A DNA stretch of 45,987 bases from positions 271,335-317,321 of the forward strand of contig CDMY01000542.1 in assembly GCA_001179505.1 (NCBI GenBank), read 5' to 3'. This document shows positions 30,458 to 40,782 of the stretch, piece by piece (position 1 is the first letter of the stretch; each line of letters opens with the position of its first letter). The notes beneath the pieces are model-generated. The model ran no database searches and was not told the DNA's origin. It saw only the letters and a list, made by a program, of their open reading frames with translations. This stretch comes from Vitrella brassicaformis (taxonomy: Eukaryota > Sar > Vitrellaceae). The translations under genes and the position numbers were made by a program.

Positions 30458-33201
30458 TTTGTGTGTGTGTGCAGCTTGAGGTGTCCTTCGACCTGACGCC
30501 CACCGAGGCATACACTGACGAGCAGAAGTAAGCGCAGATCCATCCATCCACTCGATCTCTGCACGGTGCCATTCGTGTGTCAATGTGTGCAGCGTGCCGC
30601 TCGCGACGGAGGAGGCGCTCGCGAACGACCAGGTTCCTGCGAGAGAGATGGTACACACACACAGCCACCCACACAGACACAGACACACACACACACACAG
30701 AGGTCTGTCCATCCATGTGTGTGTGTGTGTGTGTGCAGGTGCTTCCCCCTGCTGATGTGGCCGGCACACATGGCACTGACGAGGCCACTGGTACACTCAC
30801 ACACACCCAAAGCCACCCACCCACCCACCCACCCACCCACGGTGGCATGCATGTCCTGTGTGCTGTTTGCCTTGTTTCGCAGAGACCAACGGCAATCCGC
30901 AGAACAGCCAGCAGCACCAGCAGCAGCACGACCCAGAGGGCAATCCCACTGGCGGCGGCCAGAGGGTACTCTCCTTTTACTCACACACAATGACATCCAT
31001 CCAGACATCCATCCATCCATATCTCTGTGTGTGTGTGTGTGTGTGCGCAGGTGACTCCCTGGGAGGTGGAGGCCGACGAGGAGACCGGCATCGACTATGA
31101 CAAACTCATGTAGACACACCCCCATCCCTCAATCCACCCATCCACAACCATATCGCTTTCTCTCTCTCTGTCTGTGTCTGTGTCTGTCCGTCTGTCTGTC
31201 TGTGCAGCATTCAGTTCGGCTGCTCCAAGATCACCGAAGACCACATCTCACGGCACGCACACACGACACCCACACAGAGCACACCCAGAACACACCCATG
31301 TGTGCACATATGTGTGTGCAGGATAGAGCGGCTCACCAAGCAGAGGGCGCACCGGTTCCTGCGGCGAGGGCTGTTCTTCTCCCACCGTGACTTGGACATG
31401 CTGCTCAATGCATACGAGCAGGGGGAGCCCTTCTACTTATACACAGGTGCCCACACACACACAGGATGAGATGGAGAGAGAGAGAGATGGAGAGAGAGAG
31501 ATTGATGGGTCTGTCTGCAGGGAGGGGACCGTCGAGCGAGGCGCTGCACCTGGGCCATCTGGTGCCCTTCTGGTTCACAAAGTGGCTGCAGGTACCTCCC
31601 CACCCCTGGACACACACAGACAGACAGACAGACACACAGACAGCAGATGCTCATATGGTGTGTGGATGCCTGCCTCTGTATACGTCTGTGTGGGTGCAGG
31701 ACGCCTTCAACGTGCCTCTGGTGATCCAGCTGACCGACGATGAGAAGTTCCTGTTCAAGGAAAACCTCACCGTAGAGGTCAGCAAGCCCCCCCTCCCTCC
31801 CCCCACTCCACACACACGCACTCTCAGACATTTGGATGGGGTGTGTGTGTGTGTGTGTGTAGGAGTGCAAGCGCCTTGCGTACGAGAACGCCAAGGACAT
31901 TTTGGCGATCGGTTTTGACAAGGACAAGACCTTCATCTTCTCTGATCTGGACTATATCCAGGTACACACACACACGCACACACAGAGAGAGAGAGAGAGA
32001 GATCCCCCTACCCCTTTCCATCCATCCATCCATCCATCCATGTGTGTGTGTGTGTGTGCAGACAATGTACCCCCTGGTGCTGCAGATTCAGAAGAAGGTC
32101 ACCTACAATCAGTCGCGTGGCATCTTCGGCTTCACCGAAAGCGACAACATCGGCAAGAGCGCATTCCCCGCTGTACAGGTGAGCTACTCAGCCACATCTG
32201 TGCACCTCTACACACCGCATGTGTGTGTGTGTGAAGGCTGCTCCCGCATTTCCTGCCTGCTTCCCAGCGATGTTTGGCAATCGAAAAGACATCATGTGCC
32301 TCATCCCACAGGTCAGTCAGCGCACTCCCACACGGCCCCAGAAATGTGTGTGTGGAAATGTGTGTGTGCGTGTGTGTAGGCGATAGATCAGGACCCCTAC
32401 TTCAGGATGACGCGCGACGTGGCCCCTCGGCTGGGCTTCAACAAGCCCGCCCTCATTCACAGCCGATTCGTCCCCGCACTCCAGGGCAACCAGACCAAGA
32501 TGGCCGGCTCGCAGGCACACACCATGCACACACCCAACCACACCACACACATGGATGCCTCTGTATGTGTGTATGTCTCTGTGGCCGGCGTGTGTCGTGC
32601 AGGTGGCGAGTTCCATCTTCGTGACGGACACGCCGAAGGAGATCAAGACCAAGATCAACAAATACGCCTTCTCGGGCGGCAGGGCGACCGTTGAGGAGCA
32701 CAGAGAACTCGGTGCGCAAACACCCCCAACACCCGCGCACACACACATGGATGAATGGATGGATGGACCCGTGTGTGTGGTGTAGGTGCCGATCTGTCGG
32801 TGGATGTCTCGTACCAGTATCTGACCTATCTGATGGAGGACGACCAGGAGCTCAAGAGAATCGGCGACGACTACGCCGCGGGGCGGCTGCTGACGGTATG
32901 AGTGTGTTGCTCGACGCAACACACACATCCCCACGAGCATCTGTCTCTGTCTCTCTGTCTGCCTACGTGTGTGTGTCGGCAGGGTGAGGTCAAGCAGAAG
33001 CTGGTGGACGTGCTGCAGCCCATCATCAAGGCTCATCAGGTGCGCACACACGCAGAGAGAGAAATACACATCAACCGACCTATCCACCCACCGGCCGGCG
33101 TGTGTGTGTGATGTGTGTAGGACGCGCGTGCGAAGATCACTGACGAGGACGTCCGGTCCTTCATGGACCCCACTCGCTTCGAGGGCAAGAAGCTCATCTA
33201 G
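29322..33201 (+). CDS. Tryptophanyl-tRNA synthetase with N-terminal AlaX-like domain (24 exons)
   Basis: Exons 29322-29378, 29542-29604, 29676-29743, 29816-29846, 29946-30014, 30106-30146, 30257-30380, 30475-30527, 30593-30650, 30739-30790, 30883-30965, 31051-31109, 31208-31252, 31322-31446, 31521-31591, 31700-31777, 31863-31961, 32062-32178, 32237-32311, 32380-32514, 32603-32711, 32786-32895, 32983-33039 and 33121-33201 close in frame to 619 residues. Residues about 1-165 resemble the AlaX/AlaRS editing fold ([28 protein letters not shown]), as in the apicomplexan cytosolic enzyme. A Gln-rich linker follows. The class I core matches eukaryotic cytosolic Trp[47 protein letters not shown] (HIGH site, H319-H322), [24 protein letters not shown], and KMAGS at 496-500 in place of KMSKS. 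It charges tRNA-Trp in the cytosol. Introns 1, 2, 13 and 20 use GC donors. Confidence 0.95.
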
Positions 33202-33896
33202 AGCTGATGAAGTGGTGTGCGTGCCTTCTTTCTTTCCATGATGCGCCCGCCCCATGTGTGTGCCAGAGTGGCGATCATTGCATGCCCTGCTGTGCAGACA
33301 GACAGACAGACACACACACAGACATTTGAGAGATCGATGTGTATGTGGTGTCTTGAGAATTAAGCACTTTCTTCTGTTTTTAGAAACACAAAACCTCTGC
33401 ATCGCAACGAGACGGACCAAGACAGACGTGTCAAATGGCTGTCGACAGTGGCTTATGAGTTATGAATGTGGTGTTCCTTTCGAACGCAATGAGAAATATC
33501 CGCCCACAATCTGTCAGAGCGGACAAAGAAGGGGGACGGCTGTGGGGGGAAGATGCGTTAGTCTGTCGGTCTCTCATGAAATGAACTACTGTGTCAACAT
33601 CGACCAACTCTCAATCACACGACAAACATGCCAGCACCGTCCTCAGCGCCCGCCTGGCGTATAGTCTTCTGCCAGTGGAGCCGCCCACCACGCACACACG
33701 TACTCCCACACAGAGACAACCGAGAACGGACCCACCCCATGCACATACGACTTGTCTGCCCATGCAGCCTGATGGTGGCCGCACCTTCTCAACCAGGCGG
33801 CTGAAAGAACCACTGGCCTCTCTGCCCCACACACCGTCCACCGTGGCACACAAAGGGGTGAAGTGGATGGACTTGTCCTCGCACACACGGCTGTGG
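33202..33896. other. Convergent 3' region, no gene seen
   Basis: TrpRS ends at 33201 and the next gene ends at 33897 on the other strand. GACA and CA runs lie near 33296-33322. Short frames on both strands lack splice partners and recognisable domains. Confidence 0.55.
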
Positions 33897-34550
33897 TCAG
33901 ATGGTGAGGTAGGAAGACGCGTCAGCATTTGTCACGCAGAGGTCAAACGACATGTCCTTCTGCCGCTCCGTCCGCACCCCCTTCTCCTCCTCGAGCTCAG
34001 CGATCACCGCCTCCTTGACCGCCTCCTTTCCGACCGCCGACTCGCCGTCGTCGGTCAGTCGGTCCAGTTCCCTCCCTACTCGGAGGTCGCCTCCTGTGCT
34101 ATGCCATCGACTTGCGCAGCGACGTCCTGATGCCTGACCAATCGCGCACACAAACACACCGGCAGACGCACGCCCTCACCAGACGAGATGAGCACGGAAG
34201 CTGCAGCTGCAGCTGATCTTCTTCATCCTTGCGCACCTGGGAGGGAGATCACCGTGCTTGCGCGCAACGTCCTCGAACACACGGAGGAAGGCGTCCTTGT
34301 CGTTCACCGTGAAGTCGTCGGTGACGTACTTCTCGAGGGCACGATACTCCTTCCGCGTGAACTTGTGCAGGTCGTAGTGAGCCAGAATTTCCTTCTTGTC
34401 ATCGTCGGCGTCCTCCTGCTGGTCACCGAGGACAGCGGCCACGATGTGGAATCGCTTCTCGCTACAGCACCAGTGCCGAGTCGGGCAGAGGCCGACGTGG
34501 GTTAGCGCAATCCTCAAATACTCAATCGGTGGCATGGAGCCGACGTCCAT
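33897..34550 (-). CDS. Unknown 162-residue protein (2 exons)
   Basis: Exon 1 runs 34550-34237 and exon 2 34071-33897; the GT-AG intron 34236-34072 joins them in phase 2 to an open frame of 162 residues. The N-terminal part has MPPIEYLRIALTHVGL and RFHIVAAVLGDQ. The middle is helical and charged (LHKFTRKEYRALEKY, DAFLRVFEDVARKHG). Exon 2 begins ELDRLTDDGES, continues through a charged AVIAELEEEKG helix and ends ASSYLTI. An alternative acceptor at about 34127 gives RHQDVAAQVDGIAQ and an early stop. No family was recognised. Its start is 120 bases from the start of the divergent gene at 34671. Confidence 0.6.
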
Positions 34551-34670
34551 TTCTACACCTTTCAGGGAGGATGTCGTTTAACCTTGACGCTGATGAATGC
34601 GATCGCGCTCGGACAAAGCTCGCACCTTCCCCCCCTTCGAAGAAAAGCGCCGCGATATCTGTGTCCATCA
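34551..34670. promoter_or_regulatory. Compact bidirectional 5' region
   Basis: Only 120 bases separate the ATG of the minus-strand gene (34550) from the ATG of the plus-strand gene (34671). Both promoters and 5' leaders must lie here or overlap the neighbouring coding sequence. No known motif is apparent. Confidence 0.5.
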
Positions 34671-35436
34671 ATGGGTGCGTGCTGCGGGAAGCCGCCTCCC
34701 CCACCCAAAAAAGACGAAGAACCCCAGGACAACAAAGGCCAAGAGGATGGCACATGGGCGTCTCCCCCACCAGCCGCCAGCGCCACGAAGCCCCCCACGG
34801 CCAAGGTACAGGCGATGGACGAGCATGCCGGTGACGAGGGCATGATTGCTCCCGGCGATAATGAGATGGAGAAAGAGGGAGCGGGAGAGGGAGAGGGAGA
34901 CGGGGGAGAGTCACGAGCCGCTGACGAGACCGGGGAAGAAGCTGGGGAAGAGACTGGGGATGCCGCTGCTGTCGCTGTGAATGTGAGTAGGCATGCATCC
35001 ACACGAGGCAAGCAGAAAGACCCACGTGTGGGGATGGGATGTGTGCATGTGTGGCAGGGCGAGCCGGAGACCCATGCTGACGGGGAGGGGGAGGGCGGAG
35101 AAGAGACGCACAAGGAAGACCACCACGATGATGCGACAAAGGAACAGCCAGACCAACACGAGCAACACGAGCACGGAGAAGAGCAGGTCCGCATTCATGA
35201 GCCAACCATCCAATCGATGATTCTCCACGCCTTGTCTGCAGGCGGTTGTGCAGCATCAGGCGAAGGGCATGAGTTTGTCTCGCCGCATCATCTTCGGCAT
35301 CAGTCAGCGGCTGAGTCGCCGCAAGCAGCCGAGGCAGTGCCGCCGGTGCGACGCCTGCAGGGAGGAGAAACCCAAGTCGTCCCGACGCATTATCTGGCCC
35401 GGCAAGTGGCGGGGCAAACAGAGGGGGGCGCAATAA
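34671..35436 (+). CDS. N-acylated acidic protein with basic Cys-containing tail (3 exons)
   Basis: Exon 1 is 34671-34982 and exon 2 starts at 35058, joined by the GT-AG intron 34983-35057. The N-terminus MGACCGKPPPPPKKDE is a textbook N-myristoylation signal (Gly2) with two cysteines that could be palmitoylated, implying membrane anchoring. The next 140 residues are disordered and acidic (EKEGAGEGEGDGGE, EEAGEETGDAA). At the 3' end there are two options. Splicing 35186 to 35242 gives a basic tail with CRRCDAC and 211 residues, stopping at 35434-35436 in CAATAAAAAA, which also holds a possible poly-A signal. Reading through gives a different tail ending AIKKWIWA and a stop at about 35456. I prefer the spliced form. 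No enzyme domain is present; an anchor or scaffold role is a guess. Confidence 0.65.
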
Positions 35437-35927
35437 AAAAATGGATATGGGCGTGAAGCGAATGGTTGAGAGGGGCGGGCGCATGGTGAGCTGTGGTGAC
35501 GGAGACGGACACACACACACAGAGAGAGAGAGAGAGGGAGAGAGAGGGAGAGAGAGAGACGAGATGGGGAATGGAAAGACATGGATGTGGGTGTCTGTCC
35601 GGTGTGACATCTGTACATTCATCCAGACTGAGCCGTCGACGGTCCACTGCTCAATAATCGAAAGGATGGTTCACATACACATCACACAGGCAGCCGACCA
35701 GCAATCCATCGCACACAGACAGACAGACAGACGTCATCGATAGACAAAGGCATTCCACCCACCCACCCCTTCATCCACTCATCCATCCCGTCAAGCCCAA
35801 TGGCATTCCACCCATTCCTGCCTGCAACCCTGGCTATAAGTGGCACCCTCCCCCCATCCACACACACGCCCCATACAAACCCCCATCCATCCATCCATCC
35901 ATCAGTAGGTAGGTTGCTATCTGTACA
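35437..35927. other. Convergent 3' region, no gene seen
   Basis: It holds an AG run (35519-35559) and GACA, CCCA and CATC runs. No supported exon lies between the stops of the two converging genes at 35436 and 35928. Confidence 0.55.
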
Positions 35928-37591
35928 CTATGTACCGCCTCTCTGTCCGCCACGACCGCCACGACCACCACGCCCACGCCCACGCCATGGGACGATGCGC
36001 CGCTGCGGCCAATAGGGATTGCCGCCAGCAAGACCACCCAAGAACGGGTCAGCACCGCCAGCAGCAGCAGCAGCAGCAGCATACGGGTTAGCGCCTCCAA
36101 AATTCGGCACGTTCATCTGTGGACCCATGTTCATCTCCGCACCCTTCCTGCACAAACCAACGAGAAAGAGAGAGAGCAAAGGGATGATGGATGCTATCTG
36201 TCTCTGGGTGGGTGGGTGTGCGATAAGTTGCGTACCCGCCTCGGCGGAACATGAAGTGCTTGCCGCATCTGCAGGCGATGTGGTCGCAGCCACCGTTCTT
36301 CTCCACCACAGCCCCGCACTCAGGACACACACACGACCCAGCACGCTGCACGACCGAGCCATTGACACACACCAGAACGCACATCGATTTGGGCGCCGAT
36401 TGATGCGTCGGAGCACTCACCTTTTGGTACTTCTTGAATGCCTCCTCGTTTTGCTTGAAGTGCGGGTCTTGGGTGGACTTGGCCTCCTCACAGGTCTTGC
36501 CGTCGTGCACCTTGCTCCCACACAGCAGACACCTGCACGACGCACACGCACACACACAAATGCCATCCACCCATCTTTGTATGTGCGTCATTGGGTGTCT
36601 GTGGGTGTGGCATTCACGCGTACAGCTTGCTGCATTTGGGACAAGGGAACCCCGTGCGCAACGCGCTAGTGTCGTTGCCGACCAACGCACGATAGCCACA
36701 GTCAGGCCAACCTGACCCCAACACACACACACACACACACACATCAGGTCCATCCATCCATCCACCCGAACACGCACCATCCACTTCTTTCTTTCTGTCT
36801 GTCGTACCACAGACTTTGGTGCCCTGCATCTTCTCGATCATGTATGCGTCGTACTTCTCCATGTCCTCCTCGTCTATGAGCATCTGCAGGTCCGCTGCAC
36901 CCAGCTGCGTGCGGCACTGCTTCTCACCCCCCTCTGCCGACCGTACCAGTGCTGGACAGTAGAAGGGCACCTGATCGCATCGCAGCGCATCAGCACAGAA
37001 ACAGAGATAGATGGCTGACGTGTGTGTGTGTCTGTGTGTCTGTGTGTGGTCTATGGTGTGTACCTGCCGCTCGCTGAGCTGATGCTTGACGTAGTCGCTA
37101 AGACACTCGAAGTGGTGCATGCACTCACAGTTCAGCAGACGCAGGCACCTGCATCACCATGACACACCATACACACCACACACCACCACATGCCGAGCGT
37201 GTCAGTGTGCTTGCGGCTCCTTCTCAGTGTCGAAGGCTTCCAGGCAGACGAAGCACTTCTTGTCCGCAACGGGCCCAGCTGCCGCTGCCGCTGAAGCGAG
37301 CGTGTGTCCGGTGATGAGCACCTCGTCATCGTCATCGTCATCATCAATGACTATCTCGCCTCCTGCCGCTGATGCTGATGCTGCAGCACTGGCACCCTGC
37401 TCTTTCTTGAGGGCCTTGCGTGGCTTGTGCACCCCTCGCTGCAGCTGCTTCTCGGGAACGGCCGCTGCAAAGGCAGACTCTGAGGCAGAGGGAGCGCCAG
37501 CAGAAGCAGACTCGTGGTTCTGCTTTCGTTTCTGGTAGTCATCCTGCCGCTTGCGGCGATACTCCATCAGCTGCGGATCCAGCCCAGCCAT
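35928..37591 (-). CDS. RBR-type E3 ubiquitin ligase-like protein with RG-rich tail (7 exons)
   Basis: Exons 37591 to about 37218, 37148-37064, 36970-36808, 36711-36618, 36532-36421, 36345-36236 and 36147-35928 give about 385 residues. After a Lys/Ala-rich N-terminus with an Asp run (DDDDDDDE) comes RING1 (CFVCLEAF to LLNCECMHHFECL). An IBR-like middle follows (CGWPDCGY, CPKCSKLYACLLCGSK). Then comes RING2 (CPECGAVVEKNGGCDHIAC), whose GGC cysteine would be the catalytic one that takes ubiquitin by thioester. The end of RING2 reads HFMFRRGG where the family has FCxxCGG, so two zinc ligands are missing. The tail is Ala-rich and then RG-rich ([16 protein letters not shown]), which may bind RNA or be methylated. 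The exon 1 donor is unresolved: no GT fits, and a GC donor near 37217 keeps frame. Confidence 0.8.
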
Positions 37592-37706
37592 TTTGCGATG
37601 AAAAACAGGCAAATCAACGACCAAACGGCGCGAGCTTCAAAAGATGGGTTTCGTGAGCTTTGTGACCCCAACAATCAACTTTTGCAATACAGGGTAAAAG
37701 GGACAA
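37592..37706. promoter_or_regulatory. Compact bidirectional 5' region of the RBR gene and SEM1
   Basis: The two ATGs are 115 bases apart (37591 minus, 37707 plus). No TATA box or other known element stands out. Because one gene is a proteasome subunit and the other a ubiquitin ligase, shared regulation would make sense, but this is only inferred from position. Confidence 0.5.
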
Positions 37707-38254
37707 ATGTCGAAGGCGCCTGATGCCCCTGCAGTGCCTGGCGAGGGCGAAAAGGAAGACGACACATTCGAGGACGAAGATGAGTTCGAGGAGTTTGAAG
37801 ATCAAGGTCAGTCAACACGAAGCGCGGACAGGAGAGGCACACGCAGTCAACAGGCAGGCAGGCAGGCAGGCACCGGAGAATCTGATGCGTCCAAAACACG
37901 GCCGACACAGTTTGTGGATTCGTGTGTGTTTTGTGTGTGATTCGTCCAGAGTGGGACGACAAGGACGACAATGGAGGCGACGACGCACAGTGGGAGTCCG
38001 GCTGGGCCGAACAGGGTGAGTCAGCGACGCATACATACACACAGACAGGCAGACAGGCAGACAGATACAGGAGGCAGGCGATGCTGCTCACTCACCCATG
38101 GGATCTCTCTCTCTCTCTCTGTGTGTGTGTTTGATGGCCAGGCTGGGACGATGAAGATCTCAACGACGAGTTCACGAAGCGTCTGAAAGAGGAGCTCGAG
38201 AAATACGCCAGACAACACACACAGCCCCAGCAACAGCAACAACAGCAACAGTGA
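37707..38254 (+). CDS. SEM1: SEM1/DSS1, 26S proteasome lid subunit (3 exons)
   Basis: Exons 37707-37806, 37950-38015 and 38142-38254 join in frame to 92 residues. The protein is almost wholly acidic with the two family blocks: DEDEFEEFEDQEWDDKD, then AQWESGWAEQGWDDEDL, followed by the C-terminal helix NDEFTKRLKEELEKYA. Family members are about 70-90 residues and are intrinsically disordered. They stabilise the proteasome lid and also bind BRCA2-type and TREX-2 proteins. The last 13 residues, rich in Gln (HTQPQQQQQQQQ), extend past the usual end of the helix. Confidence 0.93.
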
Positions 38255-38989
38255 TCCCTGACCCCCTTCAACCGGTGTGTTGTGTTGTTCGTCTGATTTC
38301 AGCTGATATGTCTGATGTGACTCTGGCTGCGTGTCTGGTGTGTTCTCGTCGGCTCGTCATCTGATTGTGCATGTATCTCGAGTATGTGTCGTGATGCATG
38401 CCTGCTCGAGAAAGATGCACGGTCGACGGATGGGTGAAGCCAACAAGGGCAGCCAGATACGAACATGCTGGAAGTGACTGACTGATGCCTGGGTGCATGT
38501 CTGTCTGCATACATTTGAGAGGCTCTTTCGCAGTGGCGGCGTTCTTGGTTTTGTTCGTTCTGCCCGTGCGGTGAAGCCATTGGTGGCTGGGGAGCCAACT
38601 CCCGGCCACCAGAGGCTACAGGCAGCGGCACGACGAACAGACAAAAGGATGCTGCGGTGTGTGGCTGGCAGAGCGGACAGATTTGACGTGACGCAGGGCA
38701 TGCTCCATCTCAGTCAAACCATCTGACATCTACGGATGGAGTCGTCACGGATGCAGCACAGTGCCACAGATCAGCACACGTGAGAACCTGTGACAAGGTC
38801 TTACCTCAGATCTTGGCAAAATCGCATTCTGGCAGTTCATTCAGCATTCGTGAGGCTATCTGCGGCACTACCAGCGCTGTCAGCACTGCAGAGCACGAAA
38901 AACGCCCCGCGACGGTACATGCATGCATCACGCGAACCCCCACTTCCCCCCCGTCTTCCGCCGCGTCTTCCAGTGCGGCGCGTCTTCAA
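38255..38989. other. Spacer between SEM1 and the secreted-protein gene
   Basis: No supported coding exon. A plus-strand frame in phase with the next gene stays open from 38780, so a longer N-terminus for that gene is formally possible. The signal-peptide-like sequence begins only at 38990. Confidence 0.5.
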
Positions 38990-40531
38990 ATGTTCTCGTT
39001 GCTTTGGCTCCCTCTTGCCGCGGCTCTTGTTGCCGCGTGTGAGACAAAGGCCCTCCCCCTCCCCCTGACCCTCGCCACACACAATGCCTCCATCGGCAGT
39101 CTCTCTGTCAGTGCAGACACAACCGCCTCCGGATCCCTGCGTCAGGTGGATGTGTGCGGCAACCTGGTGGAGAGCCCGATGCTCGTCGCAGCCTTCAAAA
39201 TCGCCGCACGCCATGGTGTGGACGTCGCTCCCGTCGCGGATCCCATTCTCGTGAGTGCCGGTGAAAGACAGACACACACGCACGGCGCCCATAGAGGCCG
39301 GCCGGTCTCTCTCTCTCTCTCTTTCTGTTCGTGTGTGTGTGTTTTTTTGAAGGCCTTTCGTTATTTCAGCAAGGAGCAGATGGATGTGGTCGAAGAACAA
39401 GTGAACACATACCTGACGGCGGCAAAAGAAGGCCTCTTCACCGACAAAGAGAGGGCAAAAGCATATTTGTGGGCAGAGAGGATCCGCTCTGCAATGGACG
39501 AAATACAGCGGCTGGCCAACCCCGAGAAGAAGGAGATTTGTTTGCGTGATTGGCACCGTTCTGATGAGACAGCCTGTCCCCCAGCCATGCCGCAGCTGTG
39601 CGCTTTCGGGTATGAGTGCGCCAGCAGCGCTATCCAGTGCGCAAAATACCAATTCATATCTGGGGTAACAAATGGCGCGAGTAGACAGACGGACACACCG
39701 CACATGTGTCTCATTTCTGTGTCAGCTTGAGACGATCGGCGCGCCTCTGTACCTTCTGGGGTGGCTGACGGCCAACCCCACCTTTGTCGGCGCTTCCCGC
39801 GTGGCCGGGACCGGCTCCTTTTTCCTGAAGCACAAGGCTCTTTTCTTCGAGTATGCCTCAATCAGCCAGCAGGTGCAGGACGACCTCGAGGTGAAGGGAA
39901 AGCTCGACAAAGAGACGGCCACAAAGGTGGCCTCGCTGGCGTGGCTGGGCTGGTTCGTCAAGCAGGGCATGAACGTGTATCAGAACCTTCTCTGGATACG
40001 CGGCAACGTACCGGGGTAAGCGCACCAATCAAGAAGGATGGATCCACAGCCACCGGTGACGTTTTTGGTCTCAGGAACCCAGTCATGGGCATGACGATGT
40101 ACGATTGGTACAGCAGGTGGGGCGGCTACGTGTGGAGGTACCTCTCTGGCGGGCTCGAGCGGGCCTGCACCCTGCTGAAGGAACACTTGCTCTCCCACTT
40201 CCTCACCGCCACCTTTGACGAGCAGCAAGACAACACCCAAGAGCAGCAGGAGAGAGACGGAGAGGGAGAGGGAGAGGAAGAACCGGAGACAGACAAAGAG
40301 ACGGAGGAAGAGAGAAAAAGAAGGGGATCGTTTTGGGCCAAACTCTTCAGTCGAAAAGAGTGCGACTACACTGGCAGGCCAGAGACTCCGCTTGACGAGG
40401 CGTGTGAGCTGACCGGGCTGGTGCAGGCGAAGCAAGACATCATACGCGTCGAGAAGCGCGTGCAGGAGAGGAAGGAGAAAAGGCGACGCAAGAAAAGGGG
40501 AAGGAGAGGGAAGAAGAGGGACGGGCGATGA
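38990..40531 (+). CDS. Secreted protein of unknown function (4 exons)
   Basis: Exons 38990-39250, 39353-39664, 39726-40015 and 40075-40531 join in frame to 439 residues. The start MFSLLWLPLAAALVAACE is a strong signal peptide, which is why I chose this ATG over the upstream in-frame one. Exon 2 is mostly helical (KEQMDVVEEQVNTYL, AMDEIQRLANPEKK) and contains several cysteines (ICLRD, TACPPAMPQLCAFGYEC). Exon 3 has hydrophobic stretches (GAPLYLLGWLTANPTFVG, ASLAWLGWFVKQGMNVYQ) that could be amphipathic or membrane-associated. Exon 4 starts MGMTMYDWYSRWGGYVW, passes through a long Glu/Gln/Asp-rich segment and ends in a very basic tail (KRRRKKRGRRGKKRDGR). No known family was recognised. Confidence 0.75.
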
Positions 40532-40782
40532 TCGATGTGATCGATGTGACGGATGGACGGATGGATGTGGCTGCGTGGTTGGTGTGAGAGACATGGCTTG
40601 TGGTTTATGGTCAAGGCCGGCTCTGTGTGTGGCATGATCGCTTTCAATGTCCGCCTTCTGTCGTCAAGTGTGGGTCAGTAAGTCTCCATATCTATCCATC
40701 CATCCCTCCATCACAAATGTCCCCCACCCCCATCCATCCATCCGCCCACCCATGAACACATCTCAGGCAGACATCAGACATG
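40532..40782. other. Convergent 3' region, no gene seen
   Basis: The 251 bases between the stop of the secreted-protein gene and the stop of the MORN gene hold CATC and CCCA runs only. Confidence 0.6.
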
